A stretch of DNA of 64,000 bases from Chloroflexota bacterium (GCA_023389575.1 JAEWEG010000093.1:1-64000); one strand, 5' to 3'. Numbered from the stretch's first letter, positions 1 through 8,491 are shown. Translations and numbers: made by a program. The notes: generated by a model from the letters alone, not told the origin.

Positions 1-876
1 GAGGTGTTCCTCCGGTTCGTGCTGAACCAGGGGTACTGGCCGGAGAGCCACCTGACCGCGCCGTCGCCGGAGGCGTTGAAGCGGGAGGTCGAGCTGATTC
101 TGGAGCTTGGGTTCAACGGGGCCAGGATTCACCAGAAGGTCGAGGATCCGAGGTTCCTGTACTGGGCGGACCGGCTGGGCCTGTTGCTGTGGGGAGAGAT
201 CGCCAACAGCTTCACCTTCACCGAGCGGGCCATCGACCAGCACCTCGAGGAGTGGCGAGAGGCCGTGCTGCGAGACCGGAATCATCCCTCCATCATCGCC
301 TGGGTGCCTTTCAATGAGAGTTGGGGCATCGGCGAGGTCGGACGCTCGGTCGAGCAACAGGAAGCCGTGCATGCCGCCTATCACCGGACCCACACGCTGG
401 ACGGCACCCGGCCCGTGATCGGCAACGACGGTTGGGAAAACGTGGCCGGTGACCTGGTGACCATCCATGACTACACCTGGGATCCCCAGCTGCTTCGCGA
501 TCGATACACCACCGAGGAGAATCTCGTCACCACCCTGGATACGTACTTCCCGGGCGGACGCGTGATCGCGGTCGGCGATTTCGAAACCGAGGGCAAGCCC
601 GTGATGGTCACGGAGTTCGGCGGTGTCTCGTACGCGCCGGATTCGGGCGAGGAATGGTTCGGCTACGGCAAGGTAGGGACTCCAGAGGAGTTCGAGGCCC
701 AGTACCGCGCGCTGACAGAGGCGTTGTCCAGCTCGGACCTGATCTGCGGATTCTGCTATACGCAACTCACCGACACGCTCCAGGAGACCAATGGGTTGCT
801 CACGGAAAACCGTGAGCCCAAGATCCCGATGGAGAAACTGCGGGCGATCACCCGGAGCGGTTCGCGCAAGGTATAA
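1..876 (+). CDS. Glycoside hydrolase family 2, C-terminal catalytic part (5' truncated by window edge)
   Basis: The frame is open from base 1, so the N-terminal sugar-binding and immunoglobulin-like domains lie outside the window; about 291 codons remain. What is visible is the TIM-barrel catalytic domain of beta-galactosidase/beta-glucuronidase-type GH2 enzymes. The acid/base motif FNESWG has its Glu at codon 316-318. The nucleophile segment VTEFGG has its Glu at codon 613-615. A tryptophan- and histidine-rich loop (IHDYTWD) lies between them. GH2 enzymes release terminal beta-linked sugars by a retaining mechanism. The exact substrate cannot be read from this part. The gene ends 9 bp from a convergent cupin gene. 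Confidence 0.9.
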   Translation, partial: EVFLRFVLNQGYWPESHLTAPSPEALKREVELILELGFNGARIHQKVEDPRFLYWADRLGLLLWGEIANSFTFTERAIDQHLEEWREAVLRDRNHPSIIAWVPFNESWGIGEVGRSVEQQEAVHAAYHRTHTLDGTRPVIGNDGWENVAGDLVTIHDYTWDPQLLRDRYTTEENLVTTLDTYFPGGRVIAVGDFETEGKPVMVTEFGGVSYAPDSGEEWFGYGKVGTPEEFEAQYRALTEALSSSDLICGFCYTQLTDTLQETNGLLTENREPKIPMEKLRAITRSGSRKV

Positions 877-885
877 CCCGCGCGC

Positions 886-1254
886 TCACTCCTGCTTTTC
901 GACGGTCATTTCGCCGGGCAGAAGGATGGCCAGGTGCGTCATGGACGTGCCTGGCCGGGCGCCATGCCAGTGCCGCTCGTTGGGCTGAATCAGCACCACA
1001 TCGCCCACCGTGATCGGTCGCTCACCCGACTCGTCGGCGATGATCCCCTCGCCATGGGTGACCACCAGGACCTGTTCCGTGCTGTGCGTGTGCCACTGGT
1101 TGCGCGCGCCATCAATGAACGAAATCGCGGTGACGCGCTGCGACGGCGCGTCTCCCTCGGCGACCAGGTCCTGCCCCCGCACCTCGCCAATGAACATGTC
1201 GGGATTGACCCGCGGAACGCTCTGGTTGAAGTCCTGGGTTACGATCTTGACCAT
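886..1254 (-). CDS. Small cupin-domain protein
   Basis: A 122-residue single-domain cupin. Motif 1 is WHTHSTEQ, giving two His and one Glu as metal ligands, followed by the turn around VVTHGEG. Motif 2 is NERHWHGA, which supplies the last His. Small cupins of this kind bind Mn, Fe, Zn or Ni in a beta barrel and are often isomerases or dioxygenases, or sit beside carboxymuconolactone-decarboxylase-type enzymes. The substrate here is unknown. It is divergent from the metallophosphoesterase gene, with 95 bp between starts, and convergent with the GH2 gene. The start is an ATG, and the length is normal for the family. Confidence 0.8.
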   Translation of the reverse strand: MVKIVTQDFNQSVPRVNPDMFIGEVRGQDLVAEGDAPSQRVTAISFIDGARNQWHTHSTEQVLVVTHGEGIIADESGERPITVGDVVLIQPNERHWHGARPGTSMTHLAILLPGEMTVEKQE

Positions 1255-1349
1255 GAATCATGCCTTCCCGTCAGGTTTGTCTCGATACAGAAGGTTCTTT
1301 CACGATAGCCGTCGCCCCCGATGGGCGCAACCGGGGAGCACCGGAACCC

Positions 1350-2069
1350 ATGAACGTAGCGGTCATATCGGATATCCACGGATTCTCGCTCGCGTTGGAC
1401 GAGGTAATGGCTGACATCGATCGCCAGCCCGGTATCGACGCGATCGTGGCCGCGGGCGATCTCTGCGAGGGAGGCCCCGACCCGGTCGGAGTGATCCAGC
1501 GATTGACCGACCGGAACATCACCTGCATCCGTGGCAACACCGATCGCGATATCGCCGCGGGCGCGCGCTCTTCGAACGCCGCAATCTGGGTGACCAGGCA
1601 ACTCGGAAAGGATGGTCTCGACTTCCTCAAGCGATTGCCGTTCGACCACCGAATCACCCCGCCGGGTGGCATTCCCGGTGCCGATGACCTGCTTGTCGTT
1701 CATGCGAACCCGTTCGACGAGGATCGTCACATGCCTCCCTGGATATCGGAGCGCGAGGCCAGGGAGATGATTGGCGACACCCAGGCTGCCGTGATCGCCT
1801 TCGGGCATATCCATATCGCCTACCGGCGGCAGATCGATGCCCTGCAACTCATCGACGTGTCGGCCGTGGGCAATCCCAAGGATGAAGACCTGCGTTCGAA
1901 ATGGGGGCTGTGTACCTGGAACGAGGAGACCAGATCCTGGACGACCGAGTTGCGATACGTGGAGTATCCGCTGGACGAGACGATCGCCCAGTTGAAGGAC
2001 AGTGGCTATCCGAAGCCGGCCAAGGCGATCGCGAAGCTGCAACACGCGTCCTACCGGGTGACCGCCTGA
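1350..2069 (+). CDS. Calcineurin-like metallophosphoesterase (YfcE/MJ0936-like)
   Basis: A 239-residue protein. The metal-binding signature starts at once after the chosen ATG: DIHG, then AAGDLCEGG and RGNTDRD, with the later FGHIHI and GNPKD motifs. These are the five blocks of the calcineurin-like phosphoesterase fold, which binds two divalent metals and cleaves phosphomono- or diesters. The reading frame stays open upstream to 1260, but the homology begins at MNVAVISDIHG, so 1350 is preferred. The stop codon overlaps the start of the next gene as TGATG, so this gene and the exopolyphosphatase gene are translationally coupled. The substrate is not known. Confidence 0.85.
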   Translation: MNVAVISDIHGFSLALDEVMADIDRQPGIDAIVAAGDLCEGGPDPVGVIQRLTDRNITCIRGNTDRDIAAGARSSNAAIWVTRQLGKDGLDFLKRLPFDHRITPPGGIPGADDLLVVHANPFDEDRHMPPWISEREAREMIGDTQAAVIAFGHIHIAYRRQIDALQLIDVSAVGNPKDEDLRSKWGLCTWNEETRSWTTELRYVEYPLDETIAQLKDSGYPKPAKAIAKLQHASYRVTA

Positions 2070-2974
2070 TGGCCCGGCGCGTCGCCGTGGTGGACATGGG
2101 CACGAACACGCTGAAGTTCTCCGTGACCGAAGTTGGTGATGACGGCCAGCAGGAGATCGTCGATGCCCACGCGGAAACGGCGCGGATCGGCTACGGGATT
2201 GGAGAGACCGGCCAGATCGATCCGCGGCGAGCGGTTCGCGCTCTGGCGGCGCTGCGATCGTACGAGCAGCGCGCGGAATCACTGGGCGCGCGGGATTTCA
2301 TCGGCGTCGCGACCGCCGCGCTGCGAATGGCCAGCAACGGAGAGTCGTTGCTGAGCGATATCGCCCAACACACGCGCTGGAAGGTGCACGTCATCAGTGG
2401 CGACGAGGAGGCGCGTCTCACGTTCGAGGGGTTGCGGCAGGACATGCCGCCTGACGGAAAGGTGCTGCTGATCGACATCGGTGGCGGTTCCACCGAAGCC
2501 ATTCTCATCAACAACCGGGAGCTGGTGGCATCGGAATCGAACGCCATAGGTTCCGGAGTACTCGCGGATGCCGCGTTCACCACATACCCGCCCGGCGTCG
2601 AGCATGTACATGCCGCGGTCGACCGGGCGCGTTCGGTCCTGGCGATCTCGGAGGTGATCGGACCATTGCGTGAAGGCATGGTGGTGTTTTCCGGTGGCAA
2701 TGGCCAATTCCTCAAGTCGCTCTCCGAGCGGGACGAGGTCGCGATTCCCTTCACGCCGGATGCTTTCGGATCGCTGATGGAACGAGTCGCCACGCTTGAA
2801 CCGACCATGATCGCGAGTCACCTCGGGATCGCGGTCGAGCGGGCCCACATGTTGCCAGCCGGCGCGGCCATCGCGAAGGCGGTCATCGACCTGAGTGGCC
2901 CTCGTGAGATTTCGGCCGTTCCGAGCGGAATCCGCGGAGGCCTGGTGAGCGAGTGGGCGGCCAGGACCGGGTGA
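2069..2974 (+). CDS. ppx: Ppx/GppA-family exopolyphosphatase / guanosine pentaphosphatase
   Basis: A 301-residue protein with the ASKHA phosphatase fold. The N-terminal phosphate-1 motif is VVDMGTNTLKFSV, and the second phosphate loop is LIDIGGGSTEA at about residue 140. This length fits the short, two-domain Ppx/GppA enzymes that lack the C-terminal HD domain. Family members remove terminal phosphate from polyphosphate or from pppGpp; sequence alone does not decide which. The ATG overlaps the stop of the upstream metallophosphoesterase gene (TGATG), so the two are probably co-translated and may both act in phosphate or nucleotide stress metabolism. Confidence 0.85.
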   Translation: MARRVAVVDMGTNTLKFSVTEVGDDGQQEIVDAHAETARIGYGIGETGQIDPRRAVRALAALRSYEQRAESLGARDFIGVATAALRMASNGESLLSDIAQHTRWKVHVISGDEEARLTFEGLRQDMPPDGKVLLIDIGGGSTEAILINNRELVASESNAIGSGVLADAAFTTYPPGVEHVHAAVDRARSVLAISEVIGPLREGMVVFSGGNGQFLKSLSERDEVAIPFTPDAFGSLMERVATLEPTMIASHLGIAVERAHMLPAGAAIAKAVIDLSGPREISAVPSGIRGGLVSEWAARTG

Positions 2975-3021
2975 CAATCGCCGAGCGCGCCGAGTGTGCC
3001 ACGGCAACAAGCGCCCGTCTC

Positions 3022-3059
3022 GCCGTTCCGGCCTTCGAGATGACTCCTCCCGGAACGGC
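3022..3059 (+). terminator. Inverted repeat after ppx
   Basis: GCCGTTCCGG at 3022-3031 pairs perfectly with CCGGAACGGC at 3050-3059, around an 18-base loop. It lies in the 191-bp gap between ppx and lpdA. No T-run follows, so its role as a terminator is uncertain. A possible lpdA promoter (TTCCGG at 3065, GATAAT at 3087) starts just after it. Confidence 0.35.
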
Positions 3060-3165
3060 CAGGCTTCCGGGTTGGGCCTGATGATGGATAATACGCGCAG
3101 CGAACGGCTGGCACATTTCGATTTGGCCAGCCGCCAGAACACAATGAAGTGGAGATGATCCGGTC

Positions 3166-4584
3166 ATGGCGGCAGAACAGAAATCTCAGGAATTCGATCT
3201 CGTCCTCCTCGGTGGAGGTACCGGCGGGTACGTGGCCGCCATCCGGGCGAAGCAGCTCGGGCTCAATGTCGCGGTGGTCGAAGAAATCAAGCTCGGTGGC
3301 ACCTGCCTTCATCGCGGATGTATCCCCACCAAGGCGTTCCTCAAGTCAGCCGACGTGCTGGAGGAAGTGAAGAAGGCGGGCGAGTTCGGCGTTCAGGTGC
3401 CGGAGGGCATCGACTTCTCCTACGAGGACGCGTTGCAGCGGTCGCTCAAGGTGGTCGATGGCCAGTATCGAGGGCTCCAGTACCTGTTCGACAAGAAGCA
3501 CAAGATCCCGGTGTTCATGGGGCGCGGTAAGCTCACCGCCGCCAACGTGGTGGAAGTCACTCCGAATGATGGTGGCGCGAAGTTCAGCCTGACCGCCAAG
3601 GATGTGATCATCAACACTGGATCGCGGCCGCGGCCGATCAAGGGCGTTCCCTACGATGGTGTGCGCGTCATCAACAGCGACCACGCCGTGGTCCTGGAGA
3701 AGCTGCCGAAGAGCTTCATCGTCCGTGGCGGCGGCGCAACCGGCGTGGAGTGGGCCAGCGTCTACCACCGCTACGGCGCCAAGGTGTCGCTGGTGGGCCG
3801 TGTCGTTCCGCAGGAGGACGCGGAAGTTTCACAGCAGCTTCTTCGCTCGTTCCAGCGCCAAAAGATGGACGTCTATCCGGACGCCCGGCCGACCGCCGAT
3901 GACATCGAGGTGGGCAAGGACTCCGTGAAGATGAAGGTCAAGGACTCCAAGGGCAAGGAAACCCTCCTGGAGGCCGAGGTCCTGCTGGTCGCCGTTGGCC
4001 GGCAAGGCAACATCGAGGATATCGGGCTCGAGGAGGTCGGCGTCAAGACCGAGGGCGAGTACATTCCGGTCGACTCGATGATGCGCACCAACGTCGAGCA
4101 TGTGTACGCGATTGGCGATGTCAACGGTCAGCAACTGCTGGCTCACACCGCCATGCATCACGGCATCATCGCGGTCGAGCACATCGCCGGCCAGAATCCG
4201 TGGCCGCTCGACGTGCTCAACTCCGCGAGCTGCACCTATTGCAGCCCTGAAATTGGCTCCGTCGGCCTCTCGGAGAAGCAGGCGGTCGACCTTGGGTACA
4301 ACGTGAAGACGGGCAAGTTCCCGATGTCGCCGAACGCGAAGGCGATCATCGAGGGCGACACGACCGGATTCACCAAGCTCGTCATCGACGCCGATACCGA
4401 CGACGTGCTCGGCGTCCACATCATTGGGGTCCACGCGACCGAACTCATCGCCGAGGCCGGCCTGGCGCGATTCATGAACGCGAGCGTGCAGGAACTTGCC
4501 GCGACGGTTCACCCGCACCCGACCGTGTCCGAGGTGATCGGCGAGGCCGCCCACGACGCGATGGGTCACGCGATCCACATCTAG
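3166..4584 (+). CDS. lpdA: Dihydrolipoyl dehydrogenase (E3)
   Basis: A 472-residue flavoprotein of the pyridine nucleotide-disulfide oxidoreductase class I. In order: the FAD-binding GGGTGGYVAA near residue 17; the redox disulfide GGTCLHRGCIPTK with Cys47 and Cys52; the NAD-binding VRGGGATGVEWA; the second FAD motif VYAIGDV; and the C-terminal dimerisation domain ending in HPHPTVSEVIGEAAHDA, which carries the active-site His-Glu pair. It reoxidises dihydrolipoamide of 2-oxoacid dehydrogenase complexes or the glycine cleavage system, passing electrons to NAD+. No E1 or E2 gene is adjacent, so this is a stand-alone E3 that may serve several complexes. nadE follows 60 bp later on the same strand. 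Confidence 0.93.
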   Translation: MAAEQKSQEFDLVLLGGGTGGYVAAIRAKQLGLNVAVVEEIKLGGTCLHRGCIPTKAFLKSADVLEEVKKAGEFGVQVPEGIDFSYEDALQRSLKVVDGQYRGLQYLFDKKHKIPVFMGRGKLTAANVVEVTPNDGGAKFSLTAKDVIINTGSRPRPIKGVPYDGVRVINSDHAVVLEKLPKSFIVRGGGATGVEWASVYHRYGAKVSLVGRVVPQEDAEVSQQLLRSFQRQKMDVYPDARPTADDIEVGKDSVKMKVKDSKGKETLLEAEVLLVAVGRQGNIEDIGLEEVGVKTEGEYIPVDSMMRTNVEHVYAIGDVNGQQLLAHTAMHHGIIAVEHIAGQNPWPLDVLNSASCTYCSPEIGSVGLSEKQAVDLGYNVKTGKFPMSPNAKAIIEGDTTGFTKLVIDADTDDVLGVHIIGVHATELIAEAGLARFMNASVQELAATVHPHPTVSEVIGEAAHDAMGHAIHI

Positions 4585-4644
4585 GTGTTTTCCGCTTCAG
4601 CCAGGCAGGATTGCCGTCGGCGAGTCTCAGGAGTGCGTTGAACA

Positions 4645-5469
4645 ATGGGAGCAACGGTAGAGTCAACACCACGAGCGGTCGACGCGGCGAAACTGGCGGA
4701 CGGGGTGTCCGCCTGGCTGAAGGAGCGGCTTGAGGAAAGCCGCGCGAACACATTCGTGCTGGGCCTGAGCGGCGGCATCGATTCCGCCGTGGTCTGCGGA
4801 CTCGCCGCCCGGGCGGTAGGCAGCGATCGCGTGCTGGGCGTGATCATGCCCTCTTCCTCGAATCCCGACGATGCCGTGCAGGCGGCCAAAGTCGCGGCGG
4901 CGTTCAACGTGAAGACCCTGACCGTGGACCTCACGTCGCTGTCCTCCACATTCCAGGCGGCGATGCCGACCGAGGCCGCATTGGATGCGTTGCGAGTTCT
5001 TCCGGGAACCGACGAAGGCACGGAAGCGAGGCGCAATCTGGCCCGCGCCAACGTGCGGCCGCGCCTGCGCATGACCACGCTGTACTACGTGGCGAACCTG
5101 GTGAAGGGCGTCGTGGTTGGCACCGGCAACAAGAGCGAAGCGTCCATCGGGTACTTCACCAAGTACGGCGACGGTGGCGTGGACCTCTTCCCGCTGATCG
5201 ACATGTACAAGTTTGAGGTGCGGGCGGTGGCTGCGGAAATCGGTGTCCCGCAGAGCGTAATTGACCGACCGCCATCCGCCGGTCTCTGGCAGGGCCAGAC
5301 CGACGAGGACGAGATTGGTCTCACCTACGCCGAACTGGACGCAGCGCTGGTGGCGATCGAAAACGGCGACACCTCGGGGATCGAGCCGCGGGTGCTGGAT
5401 CGGGTGAAGGCGCTCAACAGCGTCTCCGAGCACAAGCGGCGGCCCATTCCCGCCTACCGGCAACCGTAG
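4645..5469 (+). CDS. nadE: NAD+ synthetase, ammonia-type
   Basis: A 274-residue adenine-nucleotide alpha hydrolase with the PP-loop LSGGIDSAVV near residue 40. Further family motifs are VVGTGNKSEASIGYFTKYGDGGVDLFP, spread over about residues 157-183, and PPSAGLWQGQTDEDEIG. It makes NAD+ from deamido-NAD+, ATP and ammonia. There is no nitrilase-like glutaminase domain, so it belongs to the short NH3-dependent class and would need free ammonia or a partner amidase. It follows lpdA, an NAD-using enzyme, on the same strand. A second NAD-pathway gene, nadD, lies at 32327. A strong hairpin ends the unit. Confidence 0.92.
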   Translation: MGATVESTPRAVDAAKLADGVSAWLKERLEESRANTFVLGLSGGIDSAVVCGLAARAVGSDRVLGVIMPSSSNPDDAVQAAKVAAAFNVKTLTVDLTSLSSTFQAAMPTEAALDALRVLPGTDEGTEARRNLARANVRPRLRMTTLYYVANLVKGVVVGTGNKSEASIGYFTKYGDGGVDLFPLIDMYKFEVRAVAAEIGVPQSVIDRPPSAGLWQGQTDEDEIGLTYAELDAALVAIENGDTSGIEPRVLDRVKALNSVSEHKRRPIPAYRQP

Positions 5470-5495
5470 CCGTCAAACAACACGAAAACGCGGCT

Positions 5496-5528
5496 CGAGA
5501 GGGAGCCAGGAAACCTGGTTCCCTCTCG
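5496..5528. terminator. Bidirectional hairpin between nadE and the convergent small gene
   Basis: CGAGAGGGAGCCAGG (5496-5510) pairs with CCTGGTTCCCTCTCG (5514-5528) with one G-U pair and an AAA loop, giving a 15-bp stem. On the plus strand it is followed by CTATTTG; on the minus strand a TTTT run lies a few bases beyond. It abuts the stop codon of the minus-strand gene, so it probably serves both converging genes. Confidence 0.7.
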
Positions 5529-5765
5529 CTATTTGCGGACCTTGCGTTCGATGGTACCGGTGATCCGGGTGAATCCCAGGTGCATCTCGCGCCGCAATGC
5601 GAACGACGCATTGCGGCCGACCTCGGGGATCGACGGGCTCTCCGCCTCGACCCAGACTTCTGGAACGTCGGACGCGTTGACGAAGACGCGCTCCACCGGG
5701 AGGTCGGTTGGCAGGGGCGGTTCGTCCACGAAGCGGGCGGCGGTCAGGTACACGCGTGTGGTCAT
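5529..5765 (-). CDS. Hypothetical 78-residue protein
   Basis: A short soluble protein with no family I recognise. It starts MTTRVYLTAARFVDEPPLPT and is rich in acidic residues in the middle and basic at the end (TGTIERKVRK). The chosen ATG at 5765 has AGGGA eight bases upstream; an in-frame start 33 bp earlier lacks this. It lies 41 bp downstream of the phosphotriesterase-like gene on the same strand, so the two are probably co-transcribed. The pattern of short beta-like segments (RVYLTAARF, RVFVNAS, VWVEAES, GFTRITGTIE) suggests a small beta-sandwich or barrel, which is only inference. Confidence 0.6.
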   Translation of the reverse strand: MTTRVYLTAARFVDEPPLPTDLPVERVFVNASDVPEVWVEAESPSIPEVGRNASFALRREMHLGFTRITGTIERKVRK

Positions 5766-5806
5766 CGATGGTTCCCTCAACGCACCGGGATGGGCCAATA
5801 AACTGA

Positions 5807-6844
5807 CTATAACGGATCGGCGGCCGGATGCTGCTTCGTCGGTGGATGGATCGCCAGAGCCCGGGCCGGATTCTCGATGAGGAGGTCACGGACCAGCATC
5901 GCGCTTGCCCCGCGCTCCATGAGTTCCAGCGTGAATCGCTCCAGCAGGTGGGTCCATCCCGTTCCGCCATGGGACACGAAATCGCTCTGGCGAGCGAGAC
6001 CCTGGGACACCAGGAGTTGCCCCGCGAGCCCCGCCTCCGCGAGCCGGACGATCATTTCGGCGCGTGCCCTGTCCCGTCCGAAACGCACCTGACCGACGTG
6101 GTCGAACGCGAGCCACGCGCCGCGCTTCGCGATGGACTTCAGGTACTCGAAGTCGAGCTTCTGGTCGAGGTTCCCGATGGTCACGCGGCCGGGATCGAGC
6201 CCACGACTCTCGACGAGATCCAGTTGCTCGTGCGCCATCGTTCCCGCTTCGGCGTGAGTGGCCACCGGATACCCATGCCTGACGGCGACCGTGGCCGCGG
6301 CCAGTCCGGCCACGCGCTCCTCATCGGTGATCTGGTCGAGGCTGGTGCCAAACGTGATGACCCCTGGCCTGATCGGCCCGGCGATATCCGCCTCCAATTC
6401 CGCCTGAATCGCACCTTCATCCAAGGCGTTCGGCATGAGTGCCGCGAACTGGTGCTGGCGCCTGCCAGTGGTCGCGACGATGTTTACCGGAACCTGGCGG
6501 GCGATGGTCACCAGGCCGGAAAGGTCGCGCCCATAGTCGGCCGTCGAGGAATCCACGATCGAGCGTCCACCAGAGGTGAAGTACATCTCCAGTTCCTCGG
6601 TGGCGAGATCGACCCGGTCGAGCCGGTGGGTATCGTCCAGACCGGACGCTTCCGGCGGACTCGCGAGGACATGCTCGCGTGGCAGGCAAATGCCGAGTTC
6701 CTCGACCTCGATCGGGCCGAGCACGGTCATCACATGCTGCGCGGAGAGGTCGACCTCATCCCACTCCCAGGCATCGTCCGGTTCGAAGGACTCCCCTTCC
6801 TCCAGCCCGAAATCCGTATCCTCGTAGTTGCGTGGATCCCACAT
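5807..6844 (-). CDS. Phosphotriesterase-family protein with degenerate metal site (probable pseudoenzyme)
   Basis: A 345-residue protein whose layout follows the phosphotriesterase (PTE/PHP-like lactonase) TIM barrel: VMTVLGPIEVEELGICLPREH near residues 38-58, RSIVDSSTADYGRDLSGL near 94-111, VNIVATTG, PGVITFGTS at 160-168, VATHAEAG at 194-201, and the C-terminal block with LLIENPARAL. The metal ligands are largely gone. The HxH pair is Arg56-x-His58, the bridging Lys is Thr164, the second-metal His is Asn225, and the Asp of the usual HD motif is Gly282 (SQG). Only His58 and His197 remain. An acidic 35-residue N-terminal extension precedes the fold. Hydrolase activity is therefore unlikely; a binding or structural role is inference. 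The next gene downstream is a small unknown protein. Confidence 0.75.
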   Translation of the reverse strand: MWDPRNYEDTDFGLEEGESFEPDDAWEWDEVDLSAQHVMTVLGPIEVEELGICLPREHVLASPPEASGLDDTHRLDRVDLATEELEMYFTSGGRSIVDSSTADYGRDLSGLVTIARQVPVNIVATTGRRQHQFAALMPNALDEGAIQAELEADIAGPIRPGVITFGTSLDQITDEERVAGLAAATVAVRHGYPVATHAEAGTMAHEQLDLVESRGLDPGRVTIGNLDQKLDFEYLKSIAKRGAWLAFDHVGQVRFGRDRARAEMIVRLAEAGLAGQLLVSQGLARQSDFVSHGGTGWTHLLERFTLELMERGASAMLVRDLLIENPARALAIHPPTKQHPAADPL

Positions 6845-6891
6845 GTGCGCCGCTTCCCAGCTTTCTCGACGTTGGCGGTTCGGTCAGAGAC

Positions 6892-6918
6892 TTACCGAAA
6901 CCAAGCCGACCGTATACT
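6892..6918 (+). promoter_or_regulatory. Predicted promoter of the MFS gene
   Basis: TTACCG at 6892-6897 and TATACT at 6913-6918 with a 15-bp spacer, in the 140-bp gap between the divergent phosphotriesterase-like and MFS genes. The -10 is one base from consensus. The 5' leader would be about 60 bases. Confidence 0.45.
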
Positions 6919-6984
6919 ATGTCGAGGCTCCGAGCGCAGCTTGCCGAACGGTCTCGATCCATATATGGGAAACAGTAGCATCAG

Positions 6985-8250
6985 ATGAATCACGCCGTGA
7001 AAACTTCACCCGTCCCCGAGGAACGCTGGAGTTCCACCCCGGTTGGACGAGGAACCATTCTCCTTGCGTTCGCGACATTTTGCTTCGGGTTCGCGCTGGC
7101 GGCTCACCAGAACATCGTGGCGAACTACTTCGAGGACGTGCTTGGGCTCGAGGGACCGCAGTTCGGCTACATCACCGCGATCCGCGAGATTCCCGGATTC
7201 CTTCTGATTTTCCTCACCGCACTCTTTTTCCGGCTGTCGCTCCCCCGTCTCACGTTCGGTGCGTTATTGTTGCTCGCCATTGGGTACGGGTTCTTCGGGT
7301 TTTCCAACTCGTTCTGGACCGTGGCCCCATGGGTGGTGATCAGCTCGATTGGTTACCACACCTTTCTCCAGACTCAGGGCGCGCTGGGCCTGACCCTGGC
7401 CCGGCAGGAGCACTCCGGCAGCATCCTGGGCAAGATGTCGGCCATCAACCAGGGCGGCGCGCTGGTTGGCATGGCCATCGTGTTCATCACCTTCCAGCAG
7501 GGATGGATTTCGTTCAACGGGATGTTCGTCATCTGCGGGATCATGGCGATGCTGGCGGCGTTCGCGATCTTCAGCTTCCCCTCGCTCCGCGATGGCGTCG
7601 CCCATACCGAAACCCAGCGACGCCAGCCAATTGTCTATCGCAAGGAATACCGCCTGTATTACCTGTTGAGCATCCTCGACGGGGCTCGCCAGCAGATCTT
7701 CTTTTCCTTCGGCATCTGGGTGCTCATCAATCAGTACGGGCTGTCCGTTTCGCAAATTTCGGCCGTGCTGGTGGTGACGACGCTCGCCGCGATCCTGCTT
7801 ACCCCGAGGATCGGCCGCGCGCTGGACACGTTTGGCGAGCGGACCGTGCTCTTCTACATCAACATCGCCTTCATCGTCGCCCTGCTCGGGTACGCGCTGG
7901 TTTCGCAGGTCGCCGCCGCCACGTTCTGTTATGTCATTTACACGTTTATTGCGCCGCTCGCGACCATGGGCGCCACGGTGTACCTGAGGAAGATCGCCCA
8001 CAACGCGGATATCGCGCCCTCGCTCGCCATGGGCCTGACCATGCAGCACGCGGCGGCCGTGGTGGTGCCGATCGTCACCGGCTTCATCCTGAATTACGTG
8101 GGGTATCAGATTCCATTCCTGGTGGCGAGTGGCTTCGCGGTGATCACGTTGTTCGTCACCCGGCGCCTTGACGCGAGCGTACAGAAGACGATCTGGAAGC
8201 GCGAAGAGGAAGAGTCGACCCGCGTTGGCGAGGCGGTGGCCGCCGGCTGA
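6985..8250 (+). CDS. Major facilitator superfamily transporter
   Basis: A 421-residue integral membrane protein with about 12 predicted hydrophobic helices in two halves. They are separated by a charged loop near residues 200-220 (SLRDGVAHTETQRRQPIVYRKEYR). The first helix (ILLAFATFCFGFALAAHQNIV) begins near residue 25. A short Arg/Lys-containing loop after helix 2-3 fits the MFS layout, although the classic GxLaDRxGrkr motif is not clear. The C-terminus is a charged tail (KREEEESTRVGEAVAAG). The substrate is unknown; family members export drugs or take up small metabolites by proton coupling. tRNA-Asn follows on the same strand but has its own promoter. Confidence 0.8.
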   Translation: MNHAVKTSPVPEERWSSTPVGRGTILLAFATFCFGFALAAHQNIVANYFEDVLGLEGPQFGYITAIREIPGFLLIFLTALFFRLSLPRLTFGALLLLAIGYGFFGFSNSFWTVAPWVVISSIGYHTFLQTQGALGLTLARQEHSGSILGKMSAINQGGALVGMAIVFITFQQGWISFNGMFVICGIMAMLAAFAIFSFPSLRDGVAHTETQRRQPIVYRKEYRLYYLLSILDGARQQIFFSFGIWVLINQYGLSVSQISAVLVVTTLAAILLTPRIGRALDTFGERTVLFYINIAFIVALLGYALVSQVAAATFCYVIYTFIAPLATMGATVYLRKIAHNADIAPSLAMGLTMQHAAAVVVPIVTGFILNYVGYQIPFLVASGFAVITLFVTRRLDASVQKTIWKREEEESTRVGEAVAAG

Positions 8251-8278
8251 CGAACCAGGTGATTTCGCCGGGATTTCC

Positions 8279-8307
8279 TTGATGCCCGGCGCCGGTTGAA
8301 GTACACT
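8279..8307 (+). promoter_or_regulatory. Promoter of tRNA-Asn
   Basis: TTGATG at 8279-8284, a 17-bp spacer, and TACACT at 8302-8307. The mature tRNA begins 25 bases after the -10, which leaves room for a short 5' leader. Confidence 0.6.
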
Positions 8308-8331
8308 CCCAATCGCTCGGCAAGAGCGTGA

Positions 8332-8403
8332 TCCCCGATAGCTCAATGGTAGAGCGCCCGGCTGTTAACCGGTAGGTTCAAGGTTCGAGTCCTTGTCGGG
8401 GAG
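8332..8403 (+). tRNA. tRNA-Asn (anticodon GTT)
   Basis: A 72-base cloverleaf. The acceptor stem TCCCCGA (8332-8338) pairs with TCGGGGA (8396-8402), and the discriminator is G8403. The D-stem is GCTC/GAGC. The anticodon stem CCCGG/CCGGT carries the loop CTGTTAA, so the anticodon is GTT, reading Asn codons. The T-arm CAAGG/CCTTG holds the TTCGAGT loop. The 3' CCA is not encoded (the next bases are CCG), so CCA must be added after transcription. A strong terminator lies just downstream, so this is a single-gene unit. Confidence 0.97.
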
Positions 8404-8409
8404 CCGATC

Positions 8410-8447
8410 AAGGCGTCGCTGAATTCCAGCGGCGCCTTTGTTGTTTT
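8410..8447 (+). terminator. Rho-independent terminator of tRNA-Asn
   Basis: AAGGCGTCGCTG (8410-8421) pairs with CAGCGGCGCCTT (8427-8438), 12 bp with one G-U pair and an AATTC loop, followed by TGTTGTTTT. It ends transcription of the tRNA gene 45 bases before the aldehyde dehydrogenase start. Confidence 0.8.
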
Positions 8448-8491
8448 GTGCCTTGGGCCCACGGCCTGGCTCCGTTCGAAAGGCAGTCGCG

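Noticed and set aside
1239..2282. A 347-codon frame antisense to the metallophosphoesterase and ppx genes
   Set aside because: It is Arg/Gly/Asp-rich with no motifs, and runs across two coupled genes with clear homology.
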